Source of the DNA: Nitrososphaeraceae archaeon
GTDB taxonomy: Archaea; Thermoproteota; Nitrososphaeria; Nitrososphaerales; Nitrososphaeraceae
DNA: 8,469 bases
Direction of reading: 5' to 3'
Assembly: GCA_025922715.1 (NCBI GenBank)
Contig: JAICHH010000070.1
Coordinates: 1-8,469, forward strand
Shown here: positions 6,533-8,469 of the stretch, piece by piece
Layout: every line of letters starts with the position of its first letter
Numbering within the stretch: the stretch's first letter is position 1
The notes under the pieces: model-generated
What the model saw: only the letters and a program-made list of their open reading frames with translations
Database searches by the model: none
What the model was told of the DNA's origin: nothing
Program-made: the position numbers and the translations under genes

Positions 6533-6760
6533 TTTAATTCATAAGAGTTTAACGATAACAGTAAAAAAAGATTGTTATTCTAATTTCTAGAAAAAAAGGG
6601 AAAAATAACAAAAATTTAACTATTATTAGAAGAAAGATTTTACAATGATATGCAATATATTTTTCATTTCTTTATTTTTTACATTATAAATTCATTCAAT
6701 CTGTAAAAAAAGAAAAATTACAAAGACTATTGATTGTGGCAATAATCCCAAGATTATAAA

Positions 6761-6777
6761 TTCTTGAAAATCAAGAA
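6761..6777. repeat. Inverted repeat TTCTTGA-AAA-TCAAGAA
   Basis: Perfect 7-bp arms around three A residues, midway between the two divergent genes. It could be a dimeric regulator site. No second copy was noticed. Confidence 0.35.
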
Positions 6778-6879
6778 CATCCAAACCTTTAAAATTAGTC
6801 TTCTAAGAAATATCAAAATATCAATAGAGAAATTAATAATTACATCTTTATGTAAATAATGATAAACACTATTAACGTT

Positions 6880-6895
6880 AGATTATACCTAATCT
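6880..6895. repeat. Hairpin AGATTA-TACC-TAATCT before the glycosyltransferase gene
   Basis: A 6-bp perfect stem with a 4-nt loop, extendable by a TT/AA pair across a bulged T, about 90 bp upstream of the glycosyltransferase ATG. It lies upstream of the likely TATA boxes, so it would act as DNA (an operator) rather than as part of that mRNA. Confidence 0.3.
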
Positions 6896-6941
6896 TAAAG
6901 TAGTAGGTTGTCCATTGTATATGTAAAGATGAAAAAAATGG

Positions 6942-6949
6942 AATATATT
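6942..6949 (+). promoter_or_regulatory. Candidate TATA box of the glycosyltransferase gene
   Basis: AATATATT predicts a start near 6972, just at the Shine-Dalgarno site. The stronger-looking TTTATAAA at 6959-6966 predicts a start at about 6985-6990, at or inside the coding start. One would give a short-leader mRNA and the other a leaderless one. Confidence 0.35.
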
Positions 6950-6970
6950 CTCTTTTATTTTATAAATAAT

Positions 6971-6975
6971 GAGGT
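6971..6975 (+). promoter_or_regulatory. Shine-Dalgarno site of the glycosyltransferase gene
   Basis: GAGGT matches the usual anti-Shine-Dalgarno end of 16S rRNA and lies 9 nt before the ATG at 6985. It supports this start and stands out because most other genes here lack such a site. It overlaps a three-codon frame ATG-AGG-TAA at 6969-6977. Confidence 0.5.
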
Positions 6976-6984
6976 AAATATAAG

Positions 6985-8271
6985 ATGAGTTCTTTAAAGC
7001 CTGGGTTAACACACAATGCAAATTCACTTAAAATATTGATGGTTTCAACAGAGTATCCTCCTATGAATGGAGGAGTTGGACGTTATACATCTAATCTTAC
7101 TCGTGAATTAAATAAGCTTGGCCTCCAAGTACAAGTTCTTTCCAACGAAAATGGACATGGTGATTTTTTTGGACTATCACCAAAGAATACTAAGAATTAT
7201 TCACTATTATTAAAAATAGTTAATGAAGTAAAACCAGATATTGTGCACATACAATTTGAACATGGGTTATATGGCCTCAAATTGGATAGACTAAATCCAA
7301 AAAAGACAAACACTAATATTGATTTATTTTACGACTTATGTAAAACACCAATAGTGACTACATTTCATACGGCATTTAATTTTAAACAATGGATGAATAT
7401 TGTAGCTACTAAAAATAAAGATGAAAAATGGAAAGTAAAAAATTATGCAGAGAAACTACTTAAATATTGGACACATCTTATAAACTATAAATCTTTTAAC
7501 AATTTAAACAAAGATAAAATAAAAAAAAGTAAAAGAGGAATAGTTTTTTCACAATATATGAAAGACAAAATAGGCGGAGGCGATATAATTTATCATGGCT
7601 CTGAACCACTAATAACTTATGATGCTACTATTAAAGGGAAAGCCAGAACCAAATTTTCTCTTTCACAGAAAAAAAGAATAATTTTGGCCTTAGGATTTAG
7701 AACTAATACTAAGGGATGGGACATATTAGACAAAATGGTTATCCCAGCGAATTGGACAATAGTGATGAATTCTTCAAAGAATTATTATAACACGGAAAAT
7801 TACATTCCAAAGATATCTGCTATTCACGAAAAGGAAATAATTGATTTACATAAGGGATTTTTAAATGATAGTGATCTTTCGCTTTTATTTTACGCAGCAG
7901 ACGCTGTAATTTTACCTTATAAAGTCAGCTCAGGATCGGGTGTTATGTTTGATGGATTGGCACATGGATTACCATTCATAGCTGCAGATCTCGAATTCTT
8001 TAAGGAGTTTTCTGCAATGGGATTAGGTATAACTGTGAAAAGAAATCCTAAAGAATTTTCCAAAGCTCTGGTGGCTCTAAACAATAACTATGAATATTAT
8101 GCTAAGAATGTGATTATGTTTAAAGAAAACCTAAAATGGTATAATATTGCACGCAATCATATTAGTTTGTATAAGCAAATTATTGAAGAGAATAATGTAG
8201 CACCAACAATAAAACAAAGAAATTCCAACAATTTTCAGGGCGCTGTTAAGTTAAGGAAAATAGATGAATAG
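6985..8271 (+). CDS. GT4-like family glycosyltransferase (GT-B fold)
   Basis: A 428-residue protein probably transferring a sugar from an NDP-sugar donor onto a lipid, glycan or protein of the cell envelope. The N-terminal Rossmann half has 'LKILMVSTEYPPMNGGVGRYTSNLTREL' (residues 15-42), whose Gly-rich loop is typical of GT4 enzymes, then 'DIVHIQFEHGLYG' (about 85-97) and 'TTFHTA' with H128. The linker and C-terminal half have 'HGSEP' (204-208), 'GFRTNTKGWD' (237-246; R239 and K243 fit the donor-phosphate residues) and 'SSGSGVMFDGLAHGLP' (315-330). This last is the donor-site motif, in which the usual second Glu of E-x7-E is Asp (D323) and the first is Ser. No signal peptide or membrane helix is seen, so it is cytosolic or peripheral. 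About 75 residues (about 131-203) between the halves are Lys-rich and less conserved-looking. The donor and acceptor cannot be told. It stands alone, with its own promoter and Shine-Dalgarno site. Confidence 0.9.
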   Translation: MSSLKPGLTHNANSLKILMVSTEYPPMNGGVGRYTSNLTRELNKLGLQVQVLSNENGHGDFFGLSPKNTKNYSLLLKIVNEVKPDIVHIQFEHGLYGLKLDRLNPKKTNTNIDLFYDLCKTPIVTTFHTAFNFKQWMNIVATKNKDEKWKVKNYAEKLLKYWTHLINYKSFNNLNKDKIKKSKRGIVFSQYMKDKIGGGDIIYHGSEPLITYDATIKGKARTKFSLSQKKRIILALGFRTNTKGWDILDKMVIPANWTIVMNSSKNYYNTENYIPKISAIHEKEIIDLHKGFLNDSDLSLLFYAADAVILPYKVSSGSGVMFDGLAHGLPFIAADLEFFKEFSAMGLGITVKRNPKEFSKALVALNNNYEYYAKNVIMFKENLKWYNIARNHISLYKQIIEENNVAPTIKQRNSNNFQGAVKLRKIDE

Positions 8272-8349
8272 AATTGAAACAATCTGTAAAAGTAAGTGCA
8301 TAACATAATAGAATTATATAATATGACTATTAATTGACCCTTAAGTTAA

Positions 8350-8390
8350 GAGGGCCAGTTTCATTGATAAAACTATCAGTACTTTCCCTC
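8350..8390. other. GC-richer foldable segment after the glycosyltransferase gene
   Basis: GAGGG (8350-8354) can pair with CCCTC (8386-8390). Inside, AGT/ACT (8357-8359 with 8381-8383) and TGATA/TATCA (8365-8369 with 8374-8378) pair around an AAAC loop. An alternative CCC (8338-8340) to GGG (8352-8354) pairing competes with the outer stem. It may be a 3' UTR fold, a terminator or a small RNA. No T-run follows on the plus strand. The rest of 8272-8469 shows no supportable gene. Confidence 0.3.
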
Positions 8391-8469
8391 CATCACCACC
8401 ACCATTCTAGGAAAATACTTATTATAAAATGCTAATCTCATTATATATTTAATTACTTTTCTATAATCT

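Larger units (their letters stand above)
6533..6984. other. Intergenic region between divergent genes with two hairpins
   Basis: About 450 bp of AT-rich DNA serving as upstream region for both the zinc-ribbon gene and the glycosyltransferase gene. It holds a 7-3-7 inverted repeat at 6761-6777, a 6-bp stem with tetraloop at 6880-6895, and TATA-like boxes near 6942-6949 and 6959-6966. No ORF or RNA gene was recognised. Confidence 0.5.

Noticed and set aside
8376..8441. 21-codon minus-strand ORF at the right end
   Set aside because: It is too short, has no ribosome site, and overlaps the foldable segment; there is no protein-level support.

Overview
The window looks like an AT-rich archaeal chromosome. 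The best guess is an ammonia-oxidising soil or sediment archaeon of the Nitrososphaerota (Thaumarchaeota), perhaps Nitrosocosmicus-like. This is inferred from three things: T/A-rich TATA-like boxes about 27 bp before predicted transcription starts at or just ahead of start codons, near-absence of Shine-Dalgarno sites, and small Asn/Ile/Lys-rich proteins. No rRNA, tRNA or other marker gene is present, so the taxonomy is not proven. Genes are single, scattered on both strands and separated by 200-600 bp of AT-rich spacer. Nothing here looks like an operon.

Layout. Positions 1-1167 (minus) hold the 5' part of a secreted BNR/Asp-box (sialidase-like beta-propeller) protein. It is broken by two -1 frameshifts and runs off the left edge. 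A ~600 bp spacer follows. Then come a cation diffusion facilitator (CDF) protein at 1768-2835 (plus, TTG start), whose usual metal ligands are largely replaced, and a 199-residue winged-helix protein with a Met-rich membrane segment and a Gly/Phe tail at 3088-3687 (plus). A ~520 bp spacer precedes an unrecognised 97-residue protein at 4212-4505 (plus). A radical SAM enzyme with a Cys-rich C-terminus lies at 4761-5735 (minus). Its promoter region carries a perfect 20-bp palindrome next to the TATA box. After another ~580 bp spacer comes a 70-residue zinc-ribbon-like protein at 6320-6532 (minus). A GT4-like glycosyltransferase fills 6985-8271 (plus). It is the only gene with a convincing Shine-Dalgarno site. 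The right end holds a locally GC-richer, foldable segment.

How the genes relate. No pathway ties them together. The surface-related genes (secreted propeller, CDF transporter, membrane-anchored winged helix, glycosyltransferase) suggest a cell-envelope accessory region, but that is only an impression. No CRISPR array, transposase, integrase, phage or defence gene was seen. The points most worth following are the non-canonical CDF protein, the membrane-bound winged-helix protein and the palindromes upstream of the radical SAM gene.
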